Made by a program: the position numbers and the translations under genes
Shown here: positions 52,852 to 62,011 of the stretch, in pieces
How positions within the stretch are numbered: position 1 is the stretch's first letter
How the letters are laid out: the number at the start of each line of letters is the position of its first letter
Notes under the pieces: generated by a model
Database searches by the model: none
The model's input: the letters and a program-made list of their open reading frames with translations, nothing else
What the model was told of the DNA's origin: nothing
Assembly: GCF_040219335.1 (NCBI RefSeq)
Contig: NZ_JAVJSQ010000029.1
Coordinates: 62,001 to 126,000, forward strand
DNA: 64,000 nucleotides
DNA from: Gimesia sp.
GTDB taxonomy: Bacteria > Planctomycetota > Planctomycetia > Planctomycetales > Planctomycetaceae
Direction of reading: 5' to 3'

Positions 52852-55113
52852 ATGAATATCGGTCCTTTATTACCAGGTCGACTGCCTTCGACGATGCTCT
52901 CTGAGCGGTTGAAGACATCGTTGAACAGCAACGCCCGGGAACTGTCGAATCTCCAGCAGCAGGTGGCCACCGGACAGAAGTTTTCCCTGCTCAGTGAATC
53001 TCCTGCAGCGGCGCTGCGGACAGTCATTCTGCAGTCCACACTGGAACGTCAGCTACAGTACCAGACCAACATCAGCACCAACCAGAGTCTGCTCGCCATG
53101 AGTGAGACGGCGATGAACAGTGTGGGCGATGCGCTCAATACCGCCAAGACGCTGGCACTATCGGGAGTCGGATCGACAGTCTCCGACGCCGAACGCGTGG
53201 CACTTGCCGATCAGGTGGCAGCGCTGCGGACACAGGTCATCAACGCGGGCAATACCACGTTTCGCGGTCAATATCTTTTTTCCGGGAGCCTGACCAACGT
53301 CGCCCCCTTCCAGGAACTGGCCGACGGGCAGGTGGTCTATCATGGGGACGGTCACCAGGTTCAGTCCTACATCGATACACAGACTCTGCTCTCCAATAAC
53401 TTCGATGGTATTTCGGCTTTTGCCGCCAGTAGTCCGGAAATCGGGAGCGAAATCGATCCCGCCTTAACGTTACAGACCCGCATCGCCGACCTGCATAGTG
53501 GGCGGGGGGCCAAACTGGGGTCGATCTCAGTGACGCTGGATAACGGGACTCCCGAAACTCAGACGATTGATCTTTCCAGGGTAGAGACCATCCAGGATCT
53601 CAAAACCGTGCTGGAGAATGCGTTTTCCGGTAGTCCGGTCACGCTGACGGTCGACATCGATCCTTCGAGTCAGAACGGACTGCGGTTAACTCCCTCTGCG
53701 GGAACCGTGGCGGTTTCCAATGTTTCCGGTTCGAGTCTGGCGACGCAATTGGGGATTGCCAGTACCGCGGTGGCACAAATCAACGGAGGCGACCTCGATC
53801 CGGGGATCACCCTGCAGACCACGCTGGCTTCTCTGAATGGGGGGGGCGGAATCGGCTCGACTGTCGGAACCGGACTTGTCATCAATCATGGAGGCGAGAC
53901 CCACACTGTCGACCTGTCGACGGCGACCACCATTGAAGATGTCTTCAACCTGATTCGTACGGCTGATCCTAATCTTAATCTGGGAATCAATGAGGCCCAG
54001 AATGGACTGGCGATTTCAAGTCGCATCAGTGGTGCGGACTTCTCAATTGGTGAGAACAACGGCGGATCCAATGCCGCAGGACTGGGGATTGCCACCTTTT
54101 CTGCCAGTACGCCCCTTTCGGAACTGAATTACGGGCGGGGCGTCGATGTTAATTCTTCGAATAAGCTGCAGATCAACCGGCGCGATGGAAGTACCATCAA
54201 TATTGATCTGAGCGGTGCGACGACCGTGCAGGACGTGCTGGATAAGATCAATGACTTTGAGACGTTCGACGGTACCACGCCGCTGGCGGATCTGAATCTG
54301 GGGCAGGGCGTTCCAGTCGGGGCGACCACCCTGGATATTACCCGGCGAGACAGTTCCGTGGCGAATGTGAGTCTGGCCGGCGATGCGACCGTGCAGGATG
54401 TGCTGGACTCGATCAACGCCGTGGATCCAGGAAATCTGGTTGCGAGTATCGACCCGAATACGAATGCGATTCGCATTTCCGATAATTCGGGGACCGGGCC
54501 GTTGAGTATCGCCAGCAATGCGGTTTCCGATGCACTGGGGCTGGCGGTCAGTGAGACCGGGACCGATAACAGTGTGCCTCTGCAGGGAAACTTTATTCCC
54601 ATCAAGCTGCAGGCCACACTGAATAGCACGGGGAACGGCATTACCATCTATGATGCCTCAGGCACCGGACCGTTGGAGATTCCGCCGATTGAACTCGCCT
54701 ATGCATTGGGGATCGATGGTACCGAATCCGGCAGTGACCCGCTGGTGGGGTTGCAGGGGAAAGAACCCAATCCGAAAGAAGCGACGGGAGTGCTAAATCT
54801 GCTGTCCCGCCTGGAAACGGCATTGCGGAACAATGACAATCAGGGAATTGAGCGGATCGGGGTGAAACTGGATGCCGAAATCAATCGCGTGAATGGCGTG
54901 CGATCGGAGATCGGGAACCGGTTGAGTATTCTCGAGGACGCCAGTGGTCGACTGCAGGATCAGGAAGTGCAGATCAGGGAAGCCATTTCCCGGGATTTTG
55001 ATACCGACCTGACGGAAGTGATTGTTGAGATCACCCAGCGCCAGACGGCCTTTCAGGCAAATCTCCAGGTAACCTCGCAGGCCTTGCAGCTGACGCTGCT
55101 CTCCTTCCTTTAA
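52852..55113 (+). CDS. flgL: Flagellar hook-associated protein 3, FlgL, expanded by repeats
   Basis: A 753-residue junction protein, more than twice the usual 300-320. The N-terminal flagellin-like helix runs about 1-170 (SNLQQQVATGQKFSLLSESPAAALRTV, MNSVGDALNTAKTLALSG, FRGQYLFSGS), and the C-terminal helix about 660-753 (RSEIGNRLSILEDASGRLQDQEVQIREAISRDFDTDLTEVIVEI). The insert holds at least four degenerate repeats (about 205, 320, 420 and 475) of the pattern T-x-L-x-x-L-N-x-G-x-G, then V-D-L-S-x-A-T-T-x-x-D-V-x-x-x-I, a flagellin-hook-IN type element. They would form an exposed outer domain at the hook-filament joint. Confidence 0.9.
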   Translation: MNIGPLLPGRLPSTMLSERLKTSLNSNARELSNLQQQVATGQKFSLLSESPAAALRTVILQSTLERQLQYQTNISTNQSLLAMSETAMNSVGDALNTAKTLALSGVGSTVSDAERVALADQVAALRTQVINAGNTTFRGQYLFSGSLTNVAPFQELADGQVVYHGDGHQVQSYIDTQTLLSNNFDGISAFAASSPEIGSEIDPALTLQTRIADLHSGRGAKLGSISVTLDNGTPETQTIDLSRVETIQDLKTVLENAFSGSPVTLTVDIDPSSQNGLRLTPSAGTVAVSNVSGSSLATQLGIASTAVAQINGGDLDPGITLQTTLASLNGGGGIGSTVGTGLVINHGGETHTVDLSTATTIEDVFNLIRTADPNLNLGINEAQNGLAISSRISGADFSIGENNGGSNAAGLGIATFSASTPLSELNYGRGVDVNSSNKLQINRRDGSTINIDLSGATTVQDVLDKINDFETFDGTTPLADLNLGQGVPVGATTLDITRRDSSVANVSLAGDATVQDVLDSINAVDPGNLVASIDPNTNAIRISDNSGTGPLSIASNAVSDALGLAVSETGTDNSVPLQGNFIPIKLQATLNSTGNGITIYDASGTGPLEIPPIELAYALGIDGTESGSDPLVGLQGKEPNPKEATGVLNLLSRLETALRNNDNQGIERIGVKLDAEINRVNGVRSEIGNRLSILEDASGRLQDQEVQIREAISRDFDTDLTEVIVEITQRQTAFQANLQVTSQALQLTLLSFL

Positions 55114-55320
55114 TCAGGACTGACAGGACGCATTTTCGCCACCTGATGCCAGCCCGTACCGGTTTTCTCTCCTTTTTTGCCTTCTGGCCCGGATTTTCCT
55201 CCTCGCTGAAGTTGAAGATCGCCTGCAAAAAGGTTACTGTTACCCGCTCCCTTGAGGTTGGTATGCGCTCTCTTTACCGGCGTAAACCGGCCTGCTACAG
55301 ACTTTTTGAAGTCAATCTGA

Positions 55321-55345
55321 AGACGCCCGGATGTTGGGCGTTTTG
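55321..55345 (+). terminator. Terminator after flgL, overlapping the rplM promoter region
   Basis: ACGCCC, a 7-base loop, GGGCGT, then TTT. With wobble extension the stem reaches about eight pairs. It lies 208 bp past the flgL stop, just before the TATAAT of the ribosomal operon, and so marks the boundary between the flagellar and ribosomal units. Confidence 0.5.
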
Positions 55346-55354
55346 ATATAAGTC

Positions 55355-55360
55355 TATAAT
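55355..55360 (+). promoter_or_regulatory. Candidate rplM promoter (-10 box)
   Basis: A perfect TATAAT within an AT-rich run, 31 bases before the rplM start. The -35 is poor (TTGGGC at 15 bases). The leader would be about 20 bases and includes the GAGGAA SD. Confidence 0.4.
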
Positions 55361-55390
55361 ATAGTATCGTTTACGTTTGAGGAATAACCG

Positions 55391-55879
55391 GTGTCTACTA
55401 CAAAATCTTTTATGGCGAATGCAAAGACTGTCGACCCTCAGTGGCTCGTTGTTGATGCAGATAACATGATTGTGGGACGGCTGGCTACCAAAATTGCTAC
55501 CGTACTGATGGGCAAACACAAGCCAACTTATACTGCCCACGTTGATACCGGTGACTATGTCGTCGTCGTAAACTGTGATAAGGTCAAGTTTACTGGCAAA
55601 GAGCTGGCCCACGATTCGCATCCCTACTTCTCCCGCAAAATGCAGGAAAAGAGCTACGCGAAGTACAGTGGTTATCCCAGCGGTCTGAAAAACGTGACTG
55701 CAGAGCAGAAACTGGAACGCGGACAAGCAACACAGGTTCTGTCAGAAGCCGTTCGTCGCATGCTGCCTAAAAACAAGCTGGGGCGTCAGATGCTGAAAAA
55801 GCTGAAGCTGTATTCCGGCCCGACTCACGATCATCAGGCCCAGCAGCCCCAGGAATGGCCTGAGTACCTGCTCCCGTAA
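55391..55879 (+). CDS. rplM: Ribosomal protein L13 (uL13)
   Basis: A 162-residue large-subunit protein. The start is GTG 55391 with GAGG eight bases upstream; ATG 55412 would drop seven residues. Family phrases in order: WLVVDADNMIVGRLATKIATVLMGKHKPTYTAHVDTGDYVVVVNCDKVKFTGKE (about 18-70), YFSRKMQEKSYAKYSGYPSGL and RRMLPKNKLGRQMLKKLKLYSGPTHDHQAQQP. It is about 15-20 residues longer than the E. coli protein (142) because of a C-terminal tail (QAQQPQEWPEYLLP). It forms an operon with rpsI, as in most bacteria. Confidence 0.97.
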   Translation: MSTTKSFMANAKTVDPQWLVVDADNMIVGRLATKIATVLMGKHKPTYTAHVDTGDYVVVVNCDKVKFTGKELAHDSHPYFSRKMQEKSYAKYSGYPSGLKNVTAEQKLERGQATQVLSEAVRRMLPKNKLGRQMLKKLKLYSGPTHDHQAQQPQEWPEYLLP

Positions 55880-55951
55880 GACACTGAGAGTAAAGACTCG
55901 ATCTTCCCTTTATCCCTTTTCAGTAAAACAAGATAAGAGTAGTTGACCGTT

Positions 55952-56557
55952 ATGGAAAATGAGACTCCAGAATCAGAAGTAACAGAAGAAACCACAGAAC
56001 AGCAGACCCCGGTTGAAGCAGAAACAGCGACATCAGAGGATGCGACTGCCGAATCGATGACAGTCTCGTCTGGTGTTCCTGAGTTGACTCTGGGATCAGG
56101 TCTGGCCACTGAAACGGAAGAGGAAGATGTCGTCAAACCAGAGCCCGTCATCCGTGGCAAACTGGACAAGCATGGTGTCGCCATGGGAACCGGTCGTCGT
56201 AAGACCGCTGTGGCCCGCGTTCGCATCAAAGCCGGTTCCGGTAACCTGACCATCAACGGAGTTGGTTTGAATGACCACCTCAAGGTCGAACGTGACCGCC
56301 AGATGGTGGAAGCCCCCCTCAAAGCGACCGACACCTACGGTAAGGTTGATGTCTGGGTTCGCGTCAGCGGTGGTGGAACGACTGGCCAGACTGGTGCGAT
56401 CGTTCTGGGTATCGCCCGTGCTCTGGAAGCTTACAACAACCAGCTCCACGAAGCTCTGAGTGCAGGACGCTTCCTGACTCGTGACAGCCGTATGGTTGAA
56501 CGTAAGAAATTCGGATTCAAGAAAGCCCGCAAAAGCTTCCAGTTCTCAAAACGCTAA
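55952..56557 (+). CDS. rpsI: Ribosomal protein S9 (uS9) with acidic N-terminal extension
   Basis: A 201-residue small-subunit protein from ATG 55952; TTG 55943 is possible. The conserved S9 domain begins near residue 70 (GVAMGTGRRKTAVARVRIKAGSGNLTINGVGL) and ends with the invariant DSRMVERKKFGFKKARKSFQFSKR, whose C-terminal basic tail reaches the P-site tRNA. S9 normally has about 130 residues. The first 65-70 residues here are a Glu/Thr/Val-rich acidic segment (MENETPESEVTEETTEQQTP...) with no counterpart in typical S9. The extension is in frame and has the same base composition, so it is not an annotation artefact unless translation starts at an internal codon (ATG 56183, in GVAMGTG, is too late). 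Confidence 0.95.
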   Translation: MENETPESEVTEETTEQQTPVEAETATSEDATAESMTVSSGVPELTLGSGLATETEEEDVVKPEPVIRGKLDKHGVAMGTGRRKTAVARVRIKAGSGNLTINGVGLNDHLKVERDRQMVEAPLKATDTYGKVDVWVRVSGGGTTGQTGAIVLGIARALEAYNNQLHEALSAGRFLTRDSRMVERKKFGFKKARKSFQFSKR

Positions 56558-56611
56558 GCGACCTGCGAGCAACCAGGCAACGTTCCACTTACTTGCCTGT
56601 TAGAAGTCATC

Positions 56612-56650
56612 AACACCCTGACTGGCGTTCTCCGGTTAGGGTGTTTTTTT
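56612..56650 (+). terminator. Terminator of the rplM-rpsI operon
   Basis: AACACCCT and AGGGTGTT form an 8-bp stem that can extend inward, followed by an uninterrupted T-run to 56650. It lies 55 bp past the rpsI stop. Confidence 0.85.
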
Positions 56651-56765
56651 ACAGAAAATGGACCGGCCGGAAGGCAGGCAGGCAGGCGCTCTCATCCTGT
56701 CGCGGATCATCATCGTAGCCGGTGCGGGCGTCTGACCAACATCACAATCAAAAGGAGCGTTCAGC

Positions 56766-58112
56766 ATGTATGGGCGGTTATTGCTACCTGAGCTCCGGGT
56801 GATGCTGGATGAAAATGATAACGCAGGCATCAGGGAATTCTGTGAAGCCCTCTATCCGGCTGTGACTGCCGAAATTCTGGCTGAGCTGGACAGCCGGGAG
56901 GTCTGGCGGGTCATCTCCTGTTGCGATCCTCAGAAGCAGGCTGAGATCTTCCAGTTCCTGTCTCTGCCTCAGCAGATTGAAATCGTGGCGGTCATTGATC
57001 GGGGACCACTGTCCAAGCTGATTGAAGAGATGGCGCCGGACGACCGTGTCGACCTGCTCTCGCGGATGGACGAGGAACACGTCGAAGAGCTGCTGCCACT
57101 GATTGCCCAGGCCGAACGCAGCGATATTCGCAAGCTGCTCTCCTATCCGGAAGACAGTGCCGGCGCGATCATGACGACCGAATATGCGTATTTACCTGCG
57201 AATATCACCGTGGCACAGGCCCTGGAGAAACTGAGGCAGCAGGCACCCGACAGTGAAATTATCTCCTACATTTACGTGGTCGATGAAGGCCGCAGACTGC
57301 AGGGGATTGTCTCGCTGCGAGAGCTGATCTTTGCTCGCCCGACGCGGCCCCTCTCGGAATTAATCAACCGGGATGTGATTTCGGTCCGCGTTGATGATGA
57401 CCAGGAATTTGTGGCACAACAGATGGCGAAATTCGACTTCGTGGCGATTCCCGTGGTCGATAACCAGAACCAACTGGTCGGGATTGTGACGCACGACGAC
57501 GCGATCGATATTATGCAGGAAGAGGCGACCGAGGATGCCTACCGTCTGGCTGCGGTCGAGCCACTTGAAGACAGTTATCTGTCAACGTCTCTGGTCACAG
57601 TCATTCGCAAGCGGATCGGCTGGCTGATCTTCCTGCTGGTCCCCTCGTTCCTGGCTGCCAGGGTACTGGAACATTACGAGGCGGTGTCCGACAAGTTCGA
57701 ATGGCTGGTGTTGTTTATTCCCCTGATCCTGGCCAGTGGTGGAAATGCGGGATCGCAGTCTGCCACTCTGATCATTCGGGCGATGGCACTGGAAACGAAT
57801 ATCCAGCGCGAAGAATTAAATGCGCTGTTAATGAAAGAGTTTAAGCTGGGCCTGCTACTGGGAAGCATGCTGTCGCTGATCAGCTTCGGTATCTCGTGGG
57901 CTTTTACCGGTGCGCTGATGCAGGCGACAGTCGTTGGTCTGGCAGTCTTCCTGGTGGTGCTGATGGGAATCTCAGCTGGGGGAATGCTGCCCATGGGCTT
58001 TCGCAAACTGGGTATGGATCCGGCGCTGATGTCGAATCCGTTTATTACCGCCCTGGTGGATATTCTGGGGCTGATTATCTATTTCCAGGTCGCGATGTAC
58101 ATCGTCAGTTGA
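56766..58112 (+). CDS. mgtE: Magnesium transporter MgtE
   Basis: A 448-residue Mg2+ channel. The N-terminal superhelical domain (about 15-130) carries RVDLLSRMDEEHVEELLPLI and LLSYPEDSAGAIMTTEY. Two CBS domains (about 138-255) follow, with the D-x-F-V-A-I-P-V-V-D-N-Q-N-Q-L-V-G-I-V-T phrase in the second. The membrane domain has five helices (about 280-447); the ion-pathway signature PLILASGGNAGSQSATLIIRAMAL (about 318-341) is complete. In this family cytoplasmic Mg2+ bound to the N and CBS domains closes the channel. A strong AAAAGGAG SD precedes the ATG. It is monocistronic, convergent with the MutS-like gene. Confidence 0.96.
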   Translation: MYGRLLLPELRVMLDENDNAGIREFCEALYPAVTAEILAELDSREVWRVISCCDPQKQAEIFQFLSLPQQIEIVAVIDRGPLSKLIEEMAPDDRVDLLSRMDEEHVEELLPLIAQAERSDIRKLLSYPEDSAGAIMTTEYAYLPANITVAQALEKLRQQAPDSEIISYIYVVDEGRRLQGIVSLRELIFARPTRPLSELINRDVISVRVDDDQEFVAQQMAKFDFVAIPVVDNQNQLVGIVTHDDAIDIMQEEATEDAYRLAAVEPLEDSYLSTSLVTVIRKRIGWLIFLLVPSFLAARVLEHYEAVSDKFEWLVLFIPLILASGGNAGSQSATLIIRAMALETNIQREELNALLMKEFKLGLLLGSMLSLISFGISWAFTGALMQATVVGLAVFLVVLMGISAGGMLPMGFRKLGMDPALMSNPFITALVDILGLIIYFQVAMYIVS

Positions 58113-58137
58113 GTGGCTGCGGTCTGCGGTTTGCAGC

Positions 58138-59976
58138 TCAGGATTCGGGGTCGATTTCGACTTCTTTCAGCTGAATGCCCATCATCTTCATCAATTCCAG
58201 GGCATTGCTGTGCTCGACGACACCGGGACGCATGCGGTAGTCGAACGTCATTTTGCCGTCCACCAGCTGATCCTCAAAATGCACGTTGCGGGCCTTATCG
58301 CCGAACAGGTCCGTGATTTCGGTTAAGGCCAGGTCGTGAGTTGTCACAATGCCGATTCCGCCCCGTTCGATGAGCGTTTCAATCACGCTCTGAGCGCCGA
58401 TCCGGCGGTCATGCGAGTTGGTTCCCTGCAGGATTTCGTCGAGCAGGAACAGCACGGGTTCGGGAGCGTCCGCCAGGTGCACTACGGCTGACAGACGGGC
58501 GACCGACTGGTAAAACAGGGAAGCCCCCTGCTGCAGCGAGTCCTGCACCCGCATCGCGGTTCCCGCCTGCATGGGTGAGACGCGAAGTGAGACGGCCCGC
58601 ACCGGCGCTCCAGCCAGGGCGAGCACAAAGTTCGTGCCCACGGTTCGCATCAGCGTACTTTTGCCGGACATGTTCGAACCGCTGATCATCAGCAGGCGGT
58701 CCTGTGAATTCAGTGTGACATCGTTGCGAACGACCTGATGTTCGGGAATCAGGGGGTGTCCCAGGCTGGTTCCTTCGAAACAGGGACCATCTGTCGGTTC
58801 CACGATTTCGGGGAACCGATCTGTGGGGTGTTCATAGGCGTGGCCAGCCAGGGAGCAGAGGGCCTCAAATTCGCCGACCGCGGCCAGCCATTCGGGGCAG
58901 TGTGGTCCCACGCGTTTGAGCCAGCGTTCGATGGCGCTCAGGTAGTGAAACGGGATTCCCAGCAGAATCGTCAACGGGGCGGAGAACTGATTGCGGAAGC
59001 AGTTGTTCAAGCCTTGAATGTATCGTCTGAGCTGGGCGATGCTCTTTGAAGGAGGGACGCCGTCGGTCTGCAGGGCAGCGATAATTGCCTGGAGGTGCGG
59101 CGAGTTAAATTCGCGCTGTTCAATCAAAGACAGAACATCGGAGAGCACCGGCAGTCCGTCGCGGACTTCATCGGTCTGGCTCAGCAGTTCGCGGATCTGC
59201 GGACCCACAAAGAAGAGCAGGCAGACCTGAATGATGATGGCGACCACGATCGGGGCGATTCCGGTCCAGGAGAACAGCCAACTGATGACTGACAGGGCGG
59301 CGAAGATCCCCGTGATCATCGAGGCCCACTGCAGGGGAGCGGGAATGGAGATCAGGGGTTGCCCGACCCAGTCGGCCAGGTGAGTCTGTTCGATTTCACT
59401 ATGGGTTTCCGCTTCGAGCAGTTCTAACGTCTCGCGAAAATCGAGTTCGTTGCGGAGCTCTTCGACGGATTGCTGACGCGCGCGGATGACACTGGTCTCA
59501 GCCGGGCCAAGCAGCCAGCGGGCCAGCGTCTCTTCTCCCAGCTTCGTACGGGCGGCACAGATCAGCTGGAACAGAGAGCCTCGCCCTAACAGGTCCAGGT
59601 CGCCGGCGTACATGTGTTGCGGGTCGTAATATTCCTCTCCCGTGGGCCGGACGTCAATCCACTTGTCGTCCAGGCGATCCAGGGCGGTTCGATAGTAGGC
59701 TTCCGCGAGCCGGGCCCGTTTGAGGCGGCGGATACAGCGGGCGTGCAGAACCACCAGTACAATGAAGGCGACCACGGGCACAAACAGCCACTGCGCGCTC
59801 AGGATTTCGCCCAGCGTTGAGGCCAGCAGGATTCCTACTGCTGCCAGAAAGACAAAGCCCCGCCACGTCGAATAGCGGTCGCTTTCCTTCACAAATGCCT
59901 GTACGTCCGCCGCACGACTGGCGAGCCGTTGTTCGTATTCGGTCCGGGGATTCTGCTGATTCTGGGGGGCTTGCAT
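58138..59976 (-). CDS. Membrane-anchored MutS-family ATPase
   Basis: A 612-residue protein. The N-terminal helix (about 1-35) is followed by two membrane helices (about 39-57 and 62-80), and two more near 215-255. The C-terminal half is a MutS-type ATPase (domain V): Walker A ISGSNMSGKSTLMRTVG (about 437-453), then SLRVSPMQAGTAMRVQDSLQQGASLFYQSVARL (the MutS signature region) and Walker B PVLFLLDEILQGTNSHDRRIG (about 513-533). The helical lever/clamp part (about 130-400) is reduced, and the mismatch-binding domain I and connector of MutS are absent. It resembles MutS-related membrane ATPases of unknown function rather than MutS1 or MutS2; mismatch repair is unlikely. Confidence 0.85.
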   Translation of the reverse strand: MQAPQNQQNPRTEYEQRLASRAADVQAFVKESDRYSTWRGFVFLAAVGILLASTLGEILSAQWLFVPVVAFIVLVVLHARCIRRLKRARLAEAYYRTALDRLDDKWIDVRPTGEEYYDPQHMYAGDLDLLGRGSLFQLICAARTKLGEETLARWLLGPAETSVIRARQQSVEELRNELDFRETLELLEAETHSEIEQTHLADWVGQPLISIPAPLQWASMITGIFAALSVISWLFSWTGIAPIVVAIIIQVCLLFFVGPQIRELLSQTDEVRDGLPVLSDVLSLIEQREFNSPHLQAIIAALQTDGVPPSKSIAQLRRYIQGLNNCFRNQFSAPLTILLGIPFHYLSAIERWLKRVGPHCPEWLAAVGEFEALCSLAGHAYEHPTDRFPEIVEPTDGPCFEGTSLGHPLIPEHQVVRNDVTLNSQDRLLMISGSNMSGKSTLMRTVGTNFVLALAGAPVRAVSLRVSPMQAGTAMRVQDSLQQGASLFYQSVARLSAVVHLADAPEPVLFLLDEILQGTNSHDRRIGAQSVIETLIERGGIGIVTTHDLALTEITDLFGDKARNVHFEDQLVDGKMTFDYRMRPGVVEHSNALELMKMMGIQLKEVEIDPES

Positions 59977-60138
59977 CGAGTTCGTAATCTTCTGAGAACG
60001 CTCTTCTGGTAAAGCTCACTTCTAACGGATTGACGGGTTCTTTGCCAGCGTAAACAACGGTGAATTCTGATTTGCAATGAGTCTTCGTACAGGGTAAAAC
60101 AACCATGCATCTCAGTTATTTTTCAGGAGAAACCGGGC

Positions 60139-61008
60139 ATGGATCAAGTACCTGTTATCGACACGCATCAGCATCTCTGGGATCTGGATCTATTCGAGTT
60201 GTCCTGGCTGCAACTGCCTGGAATGGATGTCCTGCGCCGCAGCTTTCGGATGTCCGACTACCGGGAGGCGACACGAAATTGCCCGGTCTCCAAAACAGTT
60301 TACATGGAAGTAAATGTTCACCCGGATCTGCATCCGAAAGAAGCCCACTACGTACTCGAGTTGTGCGCTCAGTCTGATAATCCAATGTCAGGAGCCGTCA
60401 TCGGAGGGCAGCCGGGCGAAGCCGGTTTTGAATCGTATCTGGAAGAGTTCCTTGGGAATCCGTTCCTGAAGGGCGTGCGGAGCATTTTACACGATCCGGA
60501 TCGGCCTCGGGGCATGTGCCTGACGCCTCAATTCAAACAGAATATCCAGCTGCTTGGTCAGCATGATCTGAGTTTCGATTTGTGTATGCGACCGGCGGAG
60601 TATCTGGATGCGGTGGAACTGGTTGATGCCTGCCCGGAGACGCGGTTCATTGTCGATCATTGCGGCAACATGAGTGTGCAGCCCGATCAGCAGGAGGCCC
60701 GTGCGGAATGGGAATCGGGGCTGAGGCAACTGGCTGAGCGGGAGCAGGTGATGTGTAAGATTTCGGGAATCGTGGCGACCGCGACTCCCGAAACATGGAA
60801 ACCGGCAGACCTCAAACAGAACATCGACTTCTGCCTGGACACGTTTGGCGATGACCGTGTCTTCTTCGGAGGGGACTGGCCCGTCTGTACGCTGACGGCG
60901 ACGTTTGAAACATGGTACGAGGCACTGCAGTGGATTGTGCAGGATCGCTCCGAGGCTTTTCAGCGAAAGCTGTTCCACGACAATGCGGAAGCGTTCTATC
61001 GACTTTAA
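60139..61008 (+). CDS. Amidohydrolase-2 family hydrolase, lactonase-like
   Basis: A 289-residue TIM-barrel metal hydrolase. The site motifs are IDTHQHLW (His10, His12), a conserved KTVYMEVNVHP (about 55-65), RFIVDHCGN (about 170-178) and FFGGDWPVCTL (about 239-249, catalytic Asp). This wording is close to L-fucono- and L-rhamnono-lactonases. It is a distant relative of the amidohydrolase at 39176. Without adjacent sugar-acid genes the substrate stays open. AGGAGAAACCGGGC lies before the ATG. Confidence 0.85.
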   Translation: MDQVPVIDTHQHLWDLDLFELSWLQLPGMDVLRRSFRMSDYREATRNCPVSKTVYMEVNVHPDLHPKEAHYVLELCAQSDNPMSGAVIGGQPGEAGFESYLEEFLGNPFLKGVRSILHDPDRPRGMCLTPQFKQNIQLLGQHDLSFDLCMRPAEYLDAVELVDACPETRFIVDHCGNMSVQPDQQEARAEWESGLRQLAEREQVMCKISGIVATATPETWKPADLKQNIDFCLDTFGDDRVFFGGDWPVCTLTATFETWYEALQWIVQDRSEAFQRKLFHDNAEAFYRL

Positions 61009-61060
61009 GCATGAGGTCGTTTCAATCTAACAGCTGATTCTCATTCAGGGAGGCAGGAAT

Positions 61061-61963
61061 ATGAGGCACTTACTTTTTGCGGTTCTGATCTTGATGGTGC
61101 TGCCACAGGTGGCTTACTCGGAAGGACCGGATGCCGCTGCAGGAGACGCGCTGCTGAAGCTGAATGGGGACTTCATCAAAGCACATGCGGCCGCGAGAAA
61201 ACTGGATCTTGCGTCTGGGGGACCGATCATTCTGCTGAAAGATGGTCAGCTCGTGTTGATCCGTGGCGGGAAGGAAACGACTTCGGAAATTCTGTTTCCC
61301 CGGTACGACACGGTGAAAGTCTTTGCGCATATGCCGGTCGCGATCTACCTCATGCTGGGGCCGGCTGGTGCAGGAGAACTGGATACGGAACGCCTGCAGC
61401 AACTGGCCGAGTATCATGGTCAGATTGACCGGGTCGAGAAGCAACTGGATCACATTGGCCTGGAGGGAGAACAGTTGAAGCGGCAGAAACAGTTGCTGGC
61501 CGGTTCAAAACAGTTCTTGGAACAGGTAATTCAACAGCAACGCTTTAGTACTGAAGAGCTTTATACGTTCACACGCAGTATGCTGCCGATGATTCAGGCG
61601 AATATTGCGGAGGCGGCCGCCAGTCAGCTTGATGCCATGCATCAGCAGGTCATGGCGTGGAAAAAAGAGATGACGTCTGAAGAATGGCAGAAACTCCGGG
61701 TGTCGGTGAAGGGGGCTGTGCTGGCCCGCGAGGGTAATCTGGCGATGCAGTATTTCGAACGCCTGCTGAATCTTGAGGGACCCGGCATGCGGCTGATTTA
61801 CATGGAACGCTATGTGCCTCCCACGCCGATGCAGACCCTGCTGGCGACCCGCTCCGTGGATCGCGGAATCAGCATCGCTTTTTTCGACAATCCCGACCGC
61901 ATGTTCCGCGACGTCCTGGCAGACGCCGCGGCGGCACACATTAAGCAGATGAACTTCGATTAA
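61061..61963 (+). CDS. Secreted helical protein, unknown function
   Basis: A 300-residue exported protein (signal peptide to about VAYSEG). The sequence has a short beta segment with GGPIILLKDGQLVLIRGGKETTSEILFPRYDTVKVFAHMPVAIYLML (about 46-90). A long helical part rich in Gln, Leu and Glu follows (EYHGQIDRVEKQLDHIGLEGEQLKRQKQLL, about 111-140) and continues to the end with EWQKLRVSVKGAVLAREGNLAMQYFERLL. I do not recognise a family. It follows the lactonase-like gene by 52 bp on the same strand, so co-transcription is possible, and GGGAGGCAGG gives a good SD. Confidence 0.7.
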   Translation: MRHLLFAVLILMVLPQVAYSEGPDAAAGDALLKLNGDFIKAHAAARKLDLASGGPIILLKDGQLVLIRGGKETTSEILFPRYDTVKVFAHMPVAIYLMLGPAGAGELDTERLQQLAEYHGQIDRVEKQLDHIGLEGEQLKRQKQLLAGSKQFLEQVIQQQRFSTEELYTFTRSMLPMIQANIAEAAASQLDAMHQQVMAWKKEMTSEEWQKLRVSVKGAVLAREGNLAMQYFERLLNLEGPGMRLIYMERYVPPTPMQTLLATRSVDRGISIAFFDNPDRMFRDVLADAAAAHIKQMNFD

Positions 61964-62011
61964 AGTTTCGTGCGAGTGTTAGTGCCTTCGGTGGGGAAAG
62001 CAGAAAAATGC

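Noticed and set aside
58138-59976. Annotation as the DNA mismatch-repair protein MutS or MutS2
   Set aside because: The mismatch-binding, connector and Smr domains are absent and membrane helices are present; only the ATPase domain is shared.
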